Below are positions 52,123-62,205 of a stretch of DNA of 64,000 nucleotides, in pieces; positions within the stretch are counted from its first letter, which is position 1, and each line of letters begins with the position of its first letter. A model generated the notes under the pieces. The model saw only the letters and a list, made by a program, of their open reading frames with translations. It did not search any database and was not told the origin of the DNA. The DNA is from Fusobacterium naviforme (GTDB lineage Bacteria > Bacillota > Clostridia > Lachnospirales > Lachnospiraceae). The DNA is taken from NCBI GenBank assembly GCA_003014445.1, contig PYGH01000007.1:27864-91863 (forward strand). Direction: 5' to 3'. A program made the translations under genes and the position numbers.

Positions 52123-53177
52123 CAAATATCATCGTTGCACTGCTTCTGTTCAGCTTCATTGTCTTTTTTCATGAATTCGGACATTTTCTTGCGGCGCGCG
52201 CCATGCGGGTACGCGTACTGGAGTTTGCGCTGGGCATGGGACCTCGCCTCTTCTCTGTACAGCCAAAAGAGATAGTTTATTCTGTGCGGGCGCTGCCGAT
52301 TGGCGGTTTTTGCAGCATGCTGGGCGAGGACAGCGAGGAGGAAGAGGGCGCAGAGGACAGCCTGAATCAGAAGTCCCCCTGGGCGCGCCTTTTTATCGTG
52401 GTGGCCGGCCCGCTGTTCAATTTTTTGCTCGCGTTTTTTCTGGCGATCTTCATCGTCGCTGCGGTGGGGGTGGATCGCCCTGCGCTCGTTGCTGTCACGG
52501 ACGGCTATCCCGCAGCAGAGGCAGGCATTCGGGCCGGAGATCTGATCACAGAAATCAATGGACGGCACATCGTGTTTTTCCGGGAGATCACAGATCTGCT
52601 CTATTTTAACCAGAATGAGGCGGTCGATGTCACCGTGCAGCGACAGGCGGGCGGGGAGGAGCAGGAGCTCTCCTTCCGGCTTGTGCCGCAGTACTCAGAG
52701 GAGTACCAGAGCTATATGCTCGGCATTCAGGTGCAGGGAGGAAGACAGGCAGTGCGGGGGACAGCGGAGCTCGTCTATTATGCCGCACAGGAGACACATT
52801 ACGCGGTGAGCTCGACCATAAGGGGGCTCCTGCTGCTCATCAAAGGCAGAGTATCAACAGGGGAGCTCACAGGGCCCGTCGGGATCATCGGCGCAATCGG
52901 TGAGACCGTAGATGAGACGCGTCAGTACGGGCTCTTTGCAGTGCTTTTGAATCTTGCGGGTCTGGGACTCATACTCAGCGCCAATCTTGGCGTTATGAAC
53001 CTGCTGCCCATTCCGGCGCTCGATGGAGGGCGGCTGGTATTCTGCCTCATCGAGGGTATCTCCCGCAGAAGCCTCAACAGAAAAGTAGAGGGCTATATTC
53101 ATCTGGCGGGATTTGTGCTGCTGATGGCGCTCATGGTGTTTGTCATGTTTAATGATATTGGGAGGCTGACAGGCTGA
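52119..53177 (+). CDS. rseP: Site-2 (intramembrane) metalloprotease RseP
   Basis: A 352-residue zinc protease in the membrane. HEFGH (His18-His22) in the first helix and NLLPIPALDGGR in the C-terminal helices form the active site; a PDZ domain (about 115-200, DGYPAAEAGIRAGDLITEING) lies between. It cleaves anti-sigma factors or signal-peptide remnants. It begins with ATG overlapping dxr. Confidence 0.93.
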   Translation: MTNIIVALLLFSFIVFFHEFGHFLAARAMRVRVLEFALGMGPRLFSVQPKEIVYSVRALPIGGFCSMLGEDSEEEEGAEDSLNQKSPWARLFIVVAGPLFNFLLAFFLAIFIVAAVGVDRPALVAVTDGYPAAEAGIRAGDLITEINGRHIVFFREITDLLYFNQNEAVDVTVQRQAGGEEQELSFRLVPQYSEEYQSYMLGIQVQGGRQAVRGTAELVYYAAQETHYAVSSTIRGLLLLIKGRVSTGELTGPVGIIGAIGETVDETRQYGLFAVLLNLAGLGLILSANLGVMNLLPIPALDGGRLVFCLIEGISRRSLNRKVEGYIHLAGFVLLMALMVFVMFNDIGRLTG

Positions 53178-53178
53178 G

Positions 53179-54249
53179 ATGGCAGAGAGAAGAAAAACGA
53201 GAGAGATACGGATCGGAGACCGCGTGATCGGCGGAGGAAATCCCATTCTGATTCAGTCGATGTGCAATACAAAGACAGAAAATGTCGCAGCGACGGTGCA
53301 GCAGATTCAGGCGCTCGAGGCAGCGGGCTGTGATATTATCCGCGTTGCGGTGCCAAATATGGATGCGGCAGAGGCGCTGCGGGAGATCAAGAGACAGATC
53401 CGCATTCCGCTTGTCGCAGATATTCATTTTGATTACCGGCTGGCAATTGCAGCCATGGAGCATGGTGCGGACAAGATTCGGATTAATCCCGGAAATATCG
53501 GCGCCAAGGAGCGAATTCAGGCAGTCGTCGACTGTGCGAGAGAAAGAGATATCCCCATTCGCGTCGGTGTGAACTCGGGCTCTCTGGAAAAAGAGCTTGT
53601 GGAGCGCTACGGCAGCGTGACAGCAGAGGGAATCGTGGAATCTGCGCTGGATAAGGTGCGTATGATCGAGGAGATGGGCTATCATCAGCTGGTTATCAGC
53701 ATCAAGTCCTCAGATGTGCTCATGTGTGTGCGCGCGCATGAGCTGATCTCCGAAGCCTGCGACTATCCGCTGCACGTCGGAATCACAGAGGCGGGGACTC
53801 TGATGCGCGGCACGATCAAGTCCGCCGTGGGGCTCGGCATCATACTGCACGAGGGGATCGGGGACACGATACGGGTATCTCTGACCGGAGATCCGGTGGA
53901 GGAGGTGCGTTGCGCAAAGCAGATCCTGAAGACGCTGGGCTTAAGGCATGGAGGTGTCGAGGTGGTGTCATGTCCGACCTGCGGCAGAACGCAGATTGAT
54001 CTGATTGGTCTTGCGGAGCAGGTGGAGAAGCTGGTGGAGCGCTATGATGCGCTGGATCTGAAGGTGGCTGTTATGGGCTGTGTCGTGAACGGTCCCGGAG
54101 AGGCCAGAGAGGCCGATTTCGGCGTTGCAGGAGGAAGCGGTGCGGGTGTGCTCATCCGGAAGGGAGAGATCATCCGGACGATGCCGGAGGAGGAACTGCT
54201 TCCCGCGCTGGAGGAGGAGCTCAGAAAGGCAGCGGCGCAGAGAGCCTAG
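53179..54249 (+). CDS. ispG: (E)-4-hydroxy-3-methylbut-2-enyl-diphosphate synthase
   Basis: A 356-residue iron-sulphur enzyme, the sixth MEP step. N-terminal TIM barrel (VGGGNPILIQSMCNT-like start; NPGNIGAKERI) and C-terminal cluster cysteines in SCPTCGRTQIDL and MGCVVNGPGEAREAD. It starts 1 nt after the rseP stop. Confidence 0.96.
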   Translation: MAERRKTREIRIGDRVIGGGNPILIQSMCNTKTENVAATVQQIQALEAAGCDIIRVAVPNMDAAEALREIKRQIRIPLVADIHFDYRLAIAAMEHGADKIRINPGNIGAKERIQAVVDCARERDIPIRVGVNSGSLEKELVERYGSVTAEGIVESALDKVRMIEEMGYHQLVISIKSSDVLMCVRAHELISEACDYPLHVGITEAGTLMRGTIKSAVGLGIILHEGIGDTIRVSLTGDPVEEVRCAKQILKTLGLRHGGVEVVSCPTCGRTQIDLIGLAEQVEKLVERYDALDLKVAVMGCVVNGPGEAREADFGVAGGSGAGVLIRKGEIIRTMPEEELLPALEEELRKAAAQRA

Positions 54250-54268
54250 GGTTTGATTGGAGCACAGG

Positions 54269-57200
54269 ATGAAGCAATTCACAGAGGTTTTTCGGGGCTT
54301 TGCAGCGAGCGAGGCGGATGCAGCTCTGGTGGAGCTTTTGTCCGTGGAGCGGGTCACCGCCTCAGAGGACATGTCCAGCCTTTCGGTCTGGATCAACTGC
54401 CCGAGACTCATCGAGAGCAGTGTGTTTCGGGGACTGGAGCAGGAGCTGAAGCGGCAGCTGTTTCAGAACAAGCGGCTCAGCATTTGCATTCATGAGCGTT
54501 TTACCCTCTCCGGCAGCTTTACGCCGGAGATGATTTTTGACGCCTATAAGGACAGCGTGCTCGCTGAGCTCCAGAGGAAAAATCTCATCGCCTATCGCAT
54601 TCTGAGCCGCGCGGAGTGCAGCTTTTCTGAAAACTGCATGGAATTTACAGTGGAAGATATGCCGCTGAACCGGAATGTTGTGGAGAAGCTCCGGCGCTAT
54701 CTCTCGGAGGAGATCTTTGAGAGGCGCTGTGGTATGAGTGTAGAGCTGAAGCCACATTATATTCCCTATATTCCTCCGAAGGAGGAGCAGAAAAATATTG
54801 CGGAGAGGGCTCCGGAGCGTGAGGAGAGCAGGGGGGAGGAGGAGAGCTTCCTGATCTCAGATACAGCCTCACTTGCAGTCTCGGATTCCCTGCCCTTGGA
54901 AGGAGAGGAGGAGAAGCGCAGTCTACGGAAGGAACAGGGCCCTGGAGAGAGCGGGCACAGCACAGCTTCGGAGAAGCCTGAGGGGCAGAAGAACGGAAGA
55001 AAGCCGGGCGGCAGTTTTGTTCCCCGGCGGGATGGGAGGAGCTTCCGCGGGGAGCGTCCCTTCCGCAGAGGGCCACAGCGCCCGGACAATCCGGATGTCC
55101 TCTATGGCAGAGATTTTGAGGATGAATTTATCGCCCTCAGGGATGTGAATTCCGTCATGGGCGAGGTGTCCATACGGGGACAGATCTTTGAGTTGGACAG
55201 CTTTTTTATTGAGCGCAGCGGCAGCACGCTCTTCATCTTTTCCATCACAGATTTTACAGATTCTATCACTGTGAAGCTTTTTTTTCGCGGAGAGGGAGAG
55301 GAGCTCGACACTCTGAAAGGAATATTAAAGAAGGGAAGCTTCTTAAAGCTGCGCGGTGTGACCTCCATTGACAACAGAGACGGAGAGCTGATTATAGGCT
55401 CGGTGCGCGGCATCAAGAAATGTGAGCCCTTTCAGGAGAGCAGCCGGGAGGACCATGCGCCGAAGAAGCGCGTAGAGCTGCACTGCCACACGAAGATGAG
55501 TGATCTTGATGCCGTGAGCTCTGCAGAGCAGATCATAAAGCAGGCAAAGCGCTGGGGCATGGATGCGATTGCAATCACCGATCACGGAAATCTGCAGGCC
55601 TTTCCTGAGGCGTGGCACACGGTAAGCGGCGATCCGCTTGCCTGGCCGAAGATCATCTACGGTGTCGAGGGATACCTCGTGGATGATCTGAAGGAGTTGG
55701 TTGTAAACCCCGGAGAGAAAACACTTGACGATTCTTTTGTCGTCTTTGATCTCGAGACCACAGGCTTCTCCGCAGTGAAAAATCAGATCATAGAGATCGG
55801 TGCGGTGAAGGTCGTCGGAGGAAAGATCACGGAGCGCTTCTCCAGCTTTGTGAATCCGCGCATTCCCATTCCCTTCCGGATCGAGCAGCTCACCCACATC
55901 AGTGATGCAATGGTGAGCAATGCGCCCGGAATTGAGGAGGTGCTGCCGGAGTTCCTGAAATTTTGCGAGGGCTCCGCTGTGGTCGCGCACAACGCAGGCT
56001 TCGATACCGGATTTATCCGGGAGAAGTCAAAGCTGCTGGGGCTTTCGTATCATCCGACTATACTCGACACGGTGAGTCTCGCGCATATACTTCTTCCGCG
56101 CCTGAACCGCTACAAGCTGGATACAGTTGCGCGGGAGCTGGGCGTCTCCCTGGACAATCATCACCGGGCCGTGGATGATGCGGGCTGCACGGCAGAGATA
56201 TTCGTCCGTTTTGTGGAGATGCTCAAGGCTCGCGGGCTGCACACGCTGAGGGAGGTATCTGCGCTGTCCGAGACCAACCCGGATGTCGTGAGGAAGATGA
56301 ACACCTATCACGTCATTATCCTCGTGAAAAATGAGCTGGGGCGGGTGAATCTCTATCGTCTGGTCTCTGACTCCAATCTGAAATACTTTAATAAAAAGCC
56401 GCGGATTCCAAAGAGTGAGCTTAAAAAGTACCGGGAGGGGCTTATCATCGGGAGCGCCTGCGAGGCCGGGGAGCTCTTTCAGGCGATGCTCCGGGACGAG
56501 AGCGAGGAGGCTGTGAACCGCATTGCCTCTTTTTACGATTATCTGGAGATACAGCCGATCGGGAACAATCTTTTTATGATCGGTGACGATCACTACACGG
56601 TGGAGTCCGAGGAGGATTTAAGAAATATAAACCGCAGGATCGTGAAGCTCGGTGAGGATCTGGGCAAGCCGGTCGTCGCGACCTGTGACGTGCACTTCCT
56701 GAATCCGGAGGATGAGATATACAGGCGCATGATCTTTTTCGGAAACAAGTACAGCGATGCCGACAGTCAGCCGCCGCTTTTTCTCCGGACGACAGAGGAA
56801 ATGTTGGAGGAGTTTGAGTATCTGGGACCGGAGAAGTGCGAGGAGGTCGTCATTACCAATACGCGGCGCATCGCTGCGATGGTCGAGCGGATCTCACCGG
56901 TGCGGCCCGACAAATGCCCGCCTGTGATCGCGGATTCGGATAAGAAGCTCACGGAGGCCTGCTATCAGAAGGCCTATGAGCAGTACGGGAATCCTCTTCC
57001 GGAGATCGTGAGGAGCAGACTGGAGAAGGAGCTGGGTTCCATCATAAAGAACGGCTTTGCCGTGATGTATATTATTGCACAGGAGCTGGTGCGTCACTCC
57101 AACGAGGAGGGCTATCTTGTGGGCTCGCGGGGCTCGGTCGGTTCCTCCTTTGTCGCCTATACTGCAGGAATCACAGAGGTAAATCCGCTGCCGCCGCACT

Positions 57201-58828
57201 ACTTCTGCCCGGAATGCCAGTACTCGGATTTTGATTCAGAAGTGCCGCAGAGCTACGCGGGAACCGCAGGCTGCGACATGCCGGATGCGGTCTGCCCGCA
57301 CTGCGGTGCGAAGCTTAAGAAGGATGGCTTTGACATTCCCTTTGAGACCTTTCTGGGCTTTAAGGGAGATAAGGAGCCGGATATTGATCTGAACTTTTCC
57401 GGCGAGAATCAGTCCTCCGCGCACGCCTATACCGAGGTGATATTCGGAAAAGGGCAGACTTACCGCGCAGGCACGGTGGGAACGCTCGCGGAGAAGACGG
57501 CATTCGGCTATGTCAAAAACTACTTTGAGGAACATGGCGCACGAAAGCGGAAGTGCGAGATCAACCGGCTGGTACAGGGCTGCATCGGTGTGCGGAGAAC
57601 CACGGGACAGCATCCCGGCGGCATCGTGGTGCTGCCGAAGGGAGAGTCAATTTATTCCTTTACTCCGATACAGCATCCAGCGAACGATATGAACACGCCG
57701 ATCGTCACGACACATTTTGAGTATCATGCGATTGACCACAACCTCTTAAAGCTGGATATACTGGGACATCAGGATCCGACCATGATACGCATGCTTCAGG
57801 ATCTGACACACATTGATCCGGTAAAGGACATTCCGCTGGATTCGCCGGAGGTCATGAGTCTCTTTCAGAGTCCTGCCGCGCTGAAGGTAAAGCCGGAGGA
57901 TATTTTGGGCTGTAAGCTGGGGGCGCTTGGAATCCCGGAGTTCGGCACGGACTTCGCCATGAACATGGTGCTGGAGGCAAAGCCGAAGGGTTTTTCCGAT
58001 CTCGTCCGCATCGCGGGGCTTGCGCACGGCACGGACGTGTGGCAGGGCAATGCGGAGGTTCTGATCAGCGAGGGGACGGCGACCATCAAGACAGCTATCT
58101 GCACCCGCGACGATATCATGCTGAGTCTCATCAAGTGGGGGCTGGAGCCGCAGGAGTCCTTTAAAATCATGGAGTCCGTCCGCAAGGGTAAGGGGCTTAA
58201 GCCCGAGTGGGAGGCGGATATGCGGGCGCACGAGGTTCCGGACTGGTATATCTGGTCCTGCAAGAAGATTAAGTACATGTTTCCGAAAGCACATGCGGCG
58301 GCCTATGTCATGATGGCTTGGCGCATCGGCTACTGCAAAATTTTCTATCCGCTCGCTTACTATGCGGCGTATTTCACCATACGTGCGACGGGCTTCTCCT
58401 ATGAAGTGATGTGTCAGGGACAGCAGAGGCTGGAATTCTTTCTCGCAGAGCTTAAAAAACGGGATTACAGCGGAAACCGCAGCGACCCGCTGTCTCCCAA
58501 GGAGGCGGATATGATCAAGGACGGGCGCATCGCACAGGAGATGTACGCACGCGGCTTTGAATTTATGCCGATTGATCTCTATCAGGTCCATGCGACGCGC
58601 TTCTCCATCGTGGACGGAAAGATCATGCCGGCGCTGACCTCCATTGACGGGCTCGGGGAGAGCGCGGCACTGCAGATCGTGGAGGCTGCAAAGCAGGGAG
58701 AGTTTATATCAAAGGACGATTTCAAGTCCCGGAGCGGAACGGGGCAGACGACCTGTGACCTGCTGGATCGCCTGGGAATACTCGGGAAATTGCCGGAGAG
58801 CAATCAGCTGTCAATTTTTGATTTGTGA
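54269..58828 (+). CDS. polC: DNA polymerase III PolC
   Basis: A 1519-residue replicative polymerase with its own proofreading. Order: N-terminal domain; a disordered Glu/Arg/Gly-rich linker (about 180-270); OB fold (about 300-385); PHP start (RVELHCHTKMSDLDAV, about 405); DEDDh exonuclease (FVVFDLETTGFSAVKNQ, about 490); rest of PHP; C-family polymerase with SRGSVGSSFVAYTAGITEVNP, a zinc-binding CPEC...CPHCG insert, and DIDLNFSGE catalytic region. ATG 54269 follows TGGAGCACAGG; TTG 54257 is the alternative. Confidence 0.96.
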   Translation: MKQFTEVFRGFAASEADAALVELLSVERVTASEDMSSLSVWINCPRLIESSVFRGLEQELKRQLFQNKRLSICIHERFTLSGSFTPEMIFDAYKDSVLAELQRKNLIAYRILSRAECSFSENCMEFTVEDMPLNRNVVEKLRRYLSEEIFERRCGMSVELKPHYIPYIPPKEEQKNIAERAPEREESRGEEESFLISDTASLAVSDSLPLEGEEEKRSLRKEQGPGESGHSTASEKPEGQKNGRKPGGSFVPRRDGRSFRGERPFRRGPQRPDNPDVLYGRDFEDEFIALRDVNSVMGEVSIRGQIFELDSFFIERSGSTLFIFSITDFTDSITVKLFFRGEGEELDTLKGILKKGSFLKLRGVTSIDNRDGELIIGSVRGIKKCEPFQESSREDHAPKKRVELHCHTKMSDLDAVSSAEQIIKQAKRWGMDAIAITDHGNLQAFPEAWHTVSGDPLAWPKIIYGVEGYLVDDLKELVVNPGEKTLDDSFVVFDLETTGFSAVKNQIIEIGAVKVVGGKITERFSSFVNPRIPIPFRIEQLTHISDAMVSNAPGIEEVLPEFLKFCEGSAVVAHNAGFDTGFIREKSKLLGLSYHPTILDTVSLAHILLPRLNRYKLDTVARELGVSLDNHHRAVDDAGCTAEIFVRFVEMLKARGLHTLREVSALSETNPDVVRKMNTYHVIILVKNELGRVNLYRLVSDSNLKYFNKKPRIPKSELKKYREGLIIGSACEAGELFQAMLRDESEEAVNRIASFYDYLEIQPIGNNLFMIGDDHYTVESEEDLRNINRRIVKLGEDLGKPVVATCDVHFLNPEDEIYRRMIFFGNKYSDADSQPPLFLRTTEEMLEEFEYLGPEKCEEVVITNTRRIAAMVERISPVRPDKCPPVIADSDKKLTEACYQKAYEQYGNPLPEIVRSRLEKELGSIIKNGFAVMYIIAQELVRHSNEEGYLVGSRGSVGSSFVAYTAGITEVNPLPPHYFCPECQYSDFDSEVPQSYAGTAGCDMPDAVCPHCGAKLKKDGFDIPFETFLGFKGDKEPDIDLNFSGENQSSAHAYTEVIFGKGQTYRAGTVGTLAEKTAFGYVKNYFEEHGARKRKCEINRLVQGCIGVRRTTGQHPGGIVVLPKGESIYSFTPIQHPANDMNTPIVTTHFEYHAIDHNLLKLDILGHQDPTMIRMLQDLTHIDPVKDIPLDSPEVMSLFQSPAALKVKPEDILGCKLGALGIPEFGTDFAMNMVLEAKPKGFSDLVRIAGLAHGTDVWQGNAEVLISEGTATIKTAICTRDDIMLSLIKWGLEPQESFKIMESVRKGKGLKPEWEADMRAHEVPDWYIWSCKKIKYMFPKAHAAAYVMMAWRIGYCKIFYPLAYYAAYFTIRATGFSYEVMCQGQQRLEFFLAELKKRDYSGNRSDPLSPKEADMIKDGRIAQEMYARGFEFMPIDLYQVHATRFSIVDGKIMPALTSIDGLGESAALQIVEAAKQGEFISKDDFKSRSGTGQTTCDLLDRLGILGKLPESNQLSIFDL

Positions 58829-58919
58829 GAGCGCTGCGCTCCTAACGGAAGGCAAAGAGGCGTTCCGGTGCAGAGACAGGGGAGAGCGCTGCCGACATTC
58901 GCCGTGTGCGTCCCGCAGA

Positions 58920-58948
58920 TTGACAAAGCGCGGGGCGGAAATTACAAT
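58920..58948 (+). promoter_or_regulatory. Strong sigma-A promoter of leuS
   Basis: TTGACA (58920-58925), 17 nt, TACAAT (58943-58948), giving a leader of about 28 nt. That is too short for a T-box. Confidence 0.8.
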
Positions 58949-58982
58949 GGTCAGGTATACTGAAGTATAAGAGGTGGTAGAG

Positions 58983-61382
58983 ATGGAGTACGATTTTAAG
59001 AAAATTGAGCCGAAGTGGCAGGCGCGATGGGAGAATGAGAAGGTATTTCACGCGGAGGATTTTTCTGAGAAGCCAAAGTTCTACGGTCTAGTGGAATTTC
59101 CTTATCCGAGCGGCGCGGGAATGCACGTCGGTCACATCAAGGCTTATTCCAGTCTTGAGGTAATTTCCAGAAAGCGGAGAATGCAGGGCTACAACGTCAT
59201 GTTTCCGATCGGCTTTGACGCATTCGGTCTGCCGACGGAGAATTACGCGATCAAGACCAACACGCACCCGCGTGAGATCACGGATCAGAATATTGCGAAG
59301 TTTTCTGAGCAGCTGAAGCGCGTAGGCTTTTCCTTTGACTGGGATCGCGTTGTAGATACTTCAAAGGACGACTATTATAAGTGGACGCAGTGGATTTTCT
59401 TAAAGCTTTTTGAGAAGGGACTCGTGTTCCGCAACAAGACACTGGTGAATTACTGCCCCTCCTGCAAGGTGGTGCTCTCCAATGAGGACAGCCAGGGCGG
59501 CAAGTGCGATATCTGCCACAGTGATGTGGTTCAGATGTCGAAGGACGTGTGGTACTTAAAGATTACGGAGTATGCGGACAAGCTTCTAAACGGCCTCGAC
59601 ACCGTAGAGTATCCGGAGAACATCAAGCAGCAGCAGGTGAACTGGATCGGAAAGTCCACCGGTGCCTTTGTCGATTTTCATCTGGATGGCATTGACGAGA
59701 AGCTTGAGATCTACACGACGCGCTGCGATACGCTCTTCGGTGTGACCTTCATGGTCATGGCTCCGGAGCATCCGCTGATTGACAAGTATGCCGATCGGAT
59801 TCAGAACATGGACGCAATCCGCAGCTATCGCGCGGAGTGCGCAAAGAAGACAGAGTTCGAGAGAACACAGCTTGTGAAGGACAAGACCGGACTGAAGATT
59901 GAGGGGCTCGAGGCAGTCAATCCGGTGAACGGCAAGAAGATTCCGATTTTCCTTGCGGATTATGTCATGATGGGCTACGGAACCGGTGCGATCATGGCAG
60001 TTCCGGCGCACGATCAGAGAGATTACGATTTTGCGAAGAAGTTCGGTGTCGATATCGTTCAGGTCATCGAGGGCGGAGATATTGAGAAAGAGGCCTACAC
60101 AGGCGATGGGATGATGATTAATTCCGAATTTCTGAACGGATTCACCAATAAGAAGGACTCGATCGCGCGCATGCTGGGATTCCTTGTGGAGAAGGGAATA
60201 GGCCATGCGGGCGTACAGTTCAAGATGAAGGATTGGGCCTTCAACCGTCAGCGCTACTGGGGCGAGCCGATTCCGTTAATTCACTGCCCGAACTGCGGAG
60301 TGGTTGCGGTGCCCTATGAGGAGCTGCCGCTGCGTCTTCCGGATATGGAGAACTTCCGTCCCGGTGAGGATGGACAGTCGCCGCTCGCAAAGGTGGAGTC
60401 CTTCGTGAACTGCAAGTGCCCCAACTGCGGTGCAGACGCGAAGAGGGAGACAGACACCATGCCGCAGTGGGCAGGCTCCTCCTGGTATTTCCTCCGTTAT
60501 TGCGACCCACATAATGACAGTGCATTTGCGGACAGCGAGAAGCTGAAATACTGGATGCCGGTCGACTGGTACAACGGCGGCATGGAGCACGTGACACGCC
60601 ACCTGATCTACTCCCGCTTCTGGCATCACTTCCTCTATGATCAGGGGCTAGTGAACACAGCTGAGCCCTATGCGAAGAGAAGTGCGCAGGGCATGATACT
60701 CGGTGCAGACGGAGAGAAGATGTCAAAGTCCCGTGGAAATGTTGTTGATCCGCTGGATATTGTGAAGCTCTACGGCGCAGATACGCTTCGCGTCTATGTG
60801 CTCTTTATGGGTGATTACGGCAGTGCTGCTCCGTGGAATGACAGCTCGGTGAAGGGCTGCCGAAGATTTCTGGACCGTGTCGCGGCGCTCACGGATATTA
60901 TGTGTGAAGATCGCGTCAGGGAGCTGGAATCCGGTCTGCATAAGGCGATCAAGAAGGTGTCTCAGGACATCGAGGAGCAGAAGTACAATACGGCGATTGC
61001 CTGCCTCATGAGCTATATCAATGAGATTGGAAAAGTCGGAAAAATCGGCAGAGCACAGCTCATCGACTTCTTAAAGCTGCTCTCGCCCTTTGCTCCGCAC
61101 ATCTGCGAGGAGATCTACGAGACCATCGGCGGAGAAGGGCTGCTCGCAGTTGCGTCGTGGCCGGTGTACGATGAGGCGAAGACGGTCGATGAGACAGTGG
61201 CGATTGGCGTCCAGGTGAACGGCAAGGCAAGAGCGGTTGTGGATATTCCGACCGGCTGTGAGAAGGAGGAGGCGCTGCGCATCGCAAAGGAAAACGATAA
61301 GGTGGCGGCCCAGCTTGCGGGAAAGACACTGGTCAAGGAAATCTATGTGCCGAATAAGATCATCAACTTTATGGTTAAATAA
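58983..61382 (+). CDS. leuS: Leucyl-tRNA synthetase
   Basis: A 799-residue class I synthetase. The HIGH motif is PYPSGAGMHVGHIKAY (near residue 43), the CP1 editing domain spans about 220-400 (TTRCDTLFGVTFMV; GYGTGAIMAVPAHDQRD), zinc-type cysteines are in CPSCKVVLSNEDSQGGKCDIC, and KMSKS is EKMSKSRGN. The ATG at 58983 follows AGAGGTGGTAG; a GTG 9 nt earlier lies on that site. The 3' end is included in the first 79-bp repeat. Confidence 0.96.
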   Translation: MEYDFKKIEPKWQARWENEKVFHAEDFSEKPKFYGLVEFPYPSGAGMHVGHIKAYSSLEVISRKRRMQGYNVMFPIGFDAFGLPTENYAIKTNTHPREITDQNIAKFSEQLKRVGFSFDWDRVVDTSKDDYYKWTQWIFLKLFEKGLVFRNKTLVNYCPSCKVVLSNEDSQGGKCDICHSDVVQMSKDVWYLKITEYADKLLNGLDTVEYPENIKQQQVNWIGKSTGAFVDFHLDGIDEKLEIYTTRCDTLFGVTFMVMAPEHPLIDKYADRIQNMDAIRSYRAECAKKTEFERTQLVKDKTGLKIEGLEAVNPVNGKKIPIFLADYVMMGYGTGAIMAVPAHDQRDYDFAKKFGVDIVQVIEGGDIEKEAYTGDGMMINSEFLNGFTNKKDSIARMLGFLVEKGIGHAGVQFKMKDWAFNRQRYWGEPIPLIHCPNCGVVAVPYEELPLRLPDMENFRPGEDGQSPLAKVESFVNCKCPNCGADAKRETDTMPQWAGSSWYFLRYCDPHNDSAFADSEKLKYWMPVDWYNGGMEHVTRHLIYSRFWHHFLYDQGLVNTAEPYAKRSAQGMILGADGEKMSKSRGNVVDPLDIVKLYGADTLRVYVLFMGDYGSAAPWNDSSVKGCRRFLDRVAALTDIMCEDRVRELESGLHKAIKKVSQDIEEQKYNTAIACLMSYINEIGKVGKIGRAQLIDFLKLLSPFAPHICEEIYETIGGEGLLAVASWPVYDEAKTVDETVAIGVQVNGKARAVVDIPTGCEKEEALRIAKENDKVAAQLAGKTLVKEIYVPNKIINFMVK

Positions 61383-61607
61383 CGAGGAAAGACTCCCTGC
61401 GCTTGAGCAGGAGGAGTCTTGACGACAAAACCCATCGAGCGGAAGCGAGATGGTTAAATAACGAGGAAAGACTCCCTGCGCTTTAGCAGGAGGAGTCTTG
61501 ACGACAAAACCCATCGAGCGGAAGCGAGATGGTTAAATAACGAGGAAAAGCTCTACGCGCTTGCGCAGACGGAGCCTTGACGAGAAAACCCATCGAGCGG
61601 CAGCGAG
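61371..61607 (+). repeat. Three 79-bp tandem repeats at the end of leuS
   Basis: Copies at 61371-61449, 61450-61528 and 61529-61607; each begins ATGGTTAAATAACGAGG, the last codons and stop of leuS. Copies 1 and 2 differ by about one base; copy 3 is diverged. Each holds two hairpins: AAGACTCC...GGAGTCTT (with inner CTGC...GCAG) and CATC-GA-GC-GGAA-GC-GA-GATG, which has tandem G-A pairs under a four-base loop. In copy 3 the first stem is changed but still pairs (inner GCGC/GCGC). Confidence 0.9.
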
Positions 61608-61625
61608 ATGGCAGGGAAATCAGCG

Positions 61626-61678
61626 GAGGCGCGGTTTTTCCGGGCGTGAACGTCCGGGCCGCGCCTGTCTTTTGTACT
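61626..61678 (+). terminator. Terminator after the repeats
   Basis: AGGCGCGG...CCGCGCCT with an inner CCGGGCGT...ACGTCCGG makes a long two-part stem, followed by GTCTTTTG. Confidence 0.6.
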
Positions 61679-61730
61679 GGTGTAACTGCGTGAATTTCCC
61701 CATGTAGCGGAAAAAAACGTAAAAATAGAA

Positions 61731-61759
61731 TTGACAATCCAGCGCTTAACAGGTATACT
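61731..61759 (+). promoter_or_regulatory. Consensus promoter of the tRNA cluster
   Basis: TTGACA (61731-61736), 17 nt, TATACT (61754-61759), about 28 nt before the first tRNA. Confidence 0.85.
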
Positions 61760-61787
61760 ACCGTGGTGTCAAGAAATGCTCAAAAAT

Positions 61788-61861
61788 CGAGGCGTGGCTC
61801 AGTTTGGTAGAGCGCAGCGTTCGGGACGCTGAGGCCGCAAGTTCGAATCTTGTCGCCTCGA
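61788..61861 (+). tRNA. tRNA-Pro(CGG), copy 1
   Basis: A 74-nt cloverleaf: acceptor CGAGGCG/CGCCTCG, anticodon stem CAGCG/CGCTG around loop TTCGGGA (anticodon CGG), T-arm with TTCGAAT. CCA is not encoded. Confidence 0.93.
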
Positions 61862-61929
61862 CTTACAGCTTTTGCTGTACAAGCTTTGGCTTTTATGTTA
61901 TACTGTTCAGGTCATTCAAGTTTTAGTAA

Positions 61930-62001
61930 GGCCGATTGGTCAAGAGGTTAAGACGGAGCCCTCTCACGGCTCAATCCCGGGTTCGATTCCCGGATCGGTC
62001 A
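61930..62001 (+). tRNA. tRNA-Glu(CTC), copy 1
   Basis: A 72-nt cloverleaf: acceptor GGCCGAT/ATCGGTC, anticodon stem GAGCC/GGCTC around loop CTCTCAC (anticodon CTC), T-arm CCGGG-TTCGATT-CCCGG. No encoded CCA. Confidence 0.92.
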
Positions 62002-62065
62002 TTTCTGTAAGAGCTTATTTGTCTTGCAGATTTTGTTTCCCGCTTTGCTGTATTGCGAAGATTTT

Positions 62066-62139
62066 CGAGGCGTGGCTCAGTTTGGTAGAGCGCAGCGTTC
62101 GGGACGCTGAGGCCGCAAGTTCGAATCTTGTCGCCTCGA
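62066..62139 (+). tRNA. tRNA-Pro(CGG), copy 2
   Basis: Identical in sequence to the copy at 61788-61861, and the first bases after both (ACTTACAGCTTTTGCTGTA) are also identical, which points to recent duplication. Confidence 0.93.
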
Positions 62140-62205
62140 CTTACAGCTTTTGCTGTAGTTTCAGTTATACTGTGCTGCACAGACAGAGCGGAGCTATTTC
62201 AGTAA

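Noticed and set aside
58829..58982. T-box leader of leuS
   Set aside because: The consensus promoter leaves a leader of only about 28 nt, too short for a T-box.
61371..61607. CRISPR array
   Set aside because: The 79-bp units follow each other with no unique spacers and include coding sequence of leuS.
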